Positions 63,572 to 64,000 of a stretch of 64,000 nucleotides of DNA are shown one piece after another. Origin of the DNA: Myotis daubentonii (Eukaryota; Chordata; Mammalia; Chiroptera; Vespertilionidae); contig NC_081844.1 of NCBI RefSeq assembly GCF_963259705.1, positions 34,971,341-35,035,340 on the forward strand, in the 5' to 3' direction. The first letter of the stretch is position 1. Every line of letters starts with the position of its first letter. The notes under the pieces are model-generated. The model was not told where the DNA came from, searched no databases, and was given only the letters and a program-made list of their open reading frames with translations. Position numbers and translations under genes: made by a program.

Positions 63572-64000
63572 TGATTTATAATTTCCAAGCATGTGGAGGT
63601 CTCTTTTTTTTGATATCTTAGTATTATCAGTTTCTAATTTAATTCCATTTAGTCAGAAAAAATACTCTTTAAGGTTTTTGTTTGAAATTTATCTTTAAAG
63701 TTATTGAGACTTATTTTTATGACCCAACACTGGTCTATATTAGAGAAATTTGCATGTTTAGAAAGGGCATATTCTACAGTTTGGAGTGAGTTAGCTTATA
63801 CATGTCTACTAGATCATGTTGATCAGCAGAGCTATTCTACATATAGAACAACATATGTTCTACGTATATAGTGTCTTCTACGTACTTATTGATTTTCTCT
63901 CCACTTGTTCTGTTGGTTATTTAAAGAAGGGTGCCAAAATCCTGATTGTAGACTTCTCTTTCTTCTTGTAGGTCTGTTAGTTTTTGCTCCATGTGTATTA

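Larger units (their letters stand above)
60610..64000 (-). mobile_element. ancient LINE-1, antisense, interrupted
   Basis: Read on the - strand: ORF2 segments (a frame over 62264-62527 and the ATTGATGAAGAAATATATTC-type end near 60890) and further decayed sequence to the window edge. Interrupted by a U2 pseudogene, a SINE and a Helitron. Confidence 0.65.

Overview
The window is nuclear DNA from a mammal, almost certainly a vesper bat (Vespertilionidae, e.g. Myotis or Eptesicus type). The evidence is spliced mammalian exons set in a dense layer of bat-typical mobile DNA. That layer comprises about thirty tRNA-derived Ves SINEs, at least fourteen nonautonomous Helitrons of the HeliBat type (5' TC, short palindrome near the 3' end, CTAG terminus, inserted between A and T), SPIN and other hAT miniature elements with 8-bp target duplications, LINE-1 copies of several ages, and solo LTRs. 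The gene order matches the mammalian ESCO2-PBK neighbourhood (human 8p21).

Layout. 1-6.45 kb: the last two exons of ESCO2 on the + strand (cohesin acetyltransferase, C-terminal 102 residues), separated by an intron holding an old L1 3' end, three Helitrons and SINEs. 6.5-17.9 kb: the tail-to-tail intergenic space, with a class II-like solo LTR inside a Ves SINE, a 1-kb Helitron, a decayed 4.4-kb L1 and a decayed Tigger1-type transposase. 17.97-50.96 kb: PBK (TOPK kinase) on the - strand. All seven coding exons can be joined in frame into a 324-residue kinase; a noncoding first exon lies in a CpG island at about 50.6-51.6 kb. Its introns carry most of the mobile DNA: a 6.3-kb antisense L1 ending 88 bp from exon 4, tandem Helitron composites, nested hAT/Helitron stacks, SPIN copies and a metallothionein-4-like processed pseudogene. 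51.6-64 kb: upstream intergenic DNA with a palindromic hAT MITE split by a 515-bp solo LTR, a SPIN copy, purine-rich repeats, an inverted SINE pair, a hAT-in-Helitron nest, a U2 snRNA pseudogene and an ancient antisense L1.

Both host genes act in the mitotic cell cycle: ESCO2 acetylates cohesin SMC3 in S phase and PBK is a mitotic MAPKK-like kinase. They converge and share no visible regulatory DNA here. The most notable points are a PBK C-terminus that no longer ends in the PDZ ligand which gives the protein its name; repeated composite Helitrons with the same internal junction; Helitrons that carry YY1-like and octamer-like motifs; and a nested stratigraphy showing that hAT elements and Helitrons were active in overlapping periods. 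No CRISPR, operon or prokaryotic feature is present. No wholly new gene system could be supported.
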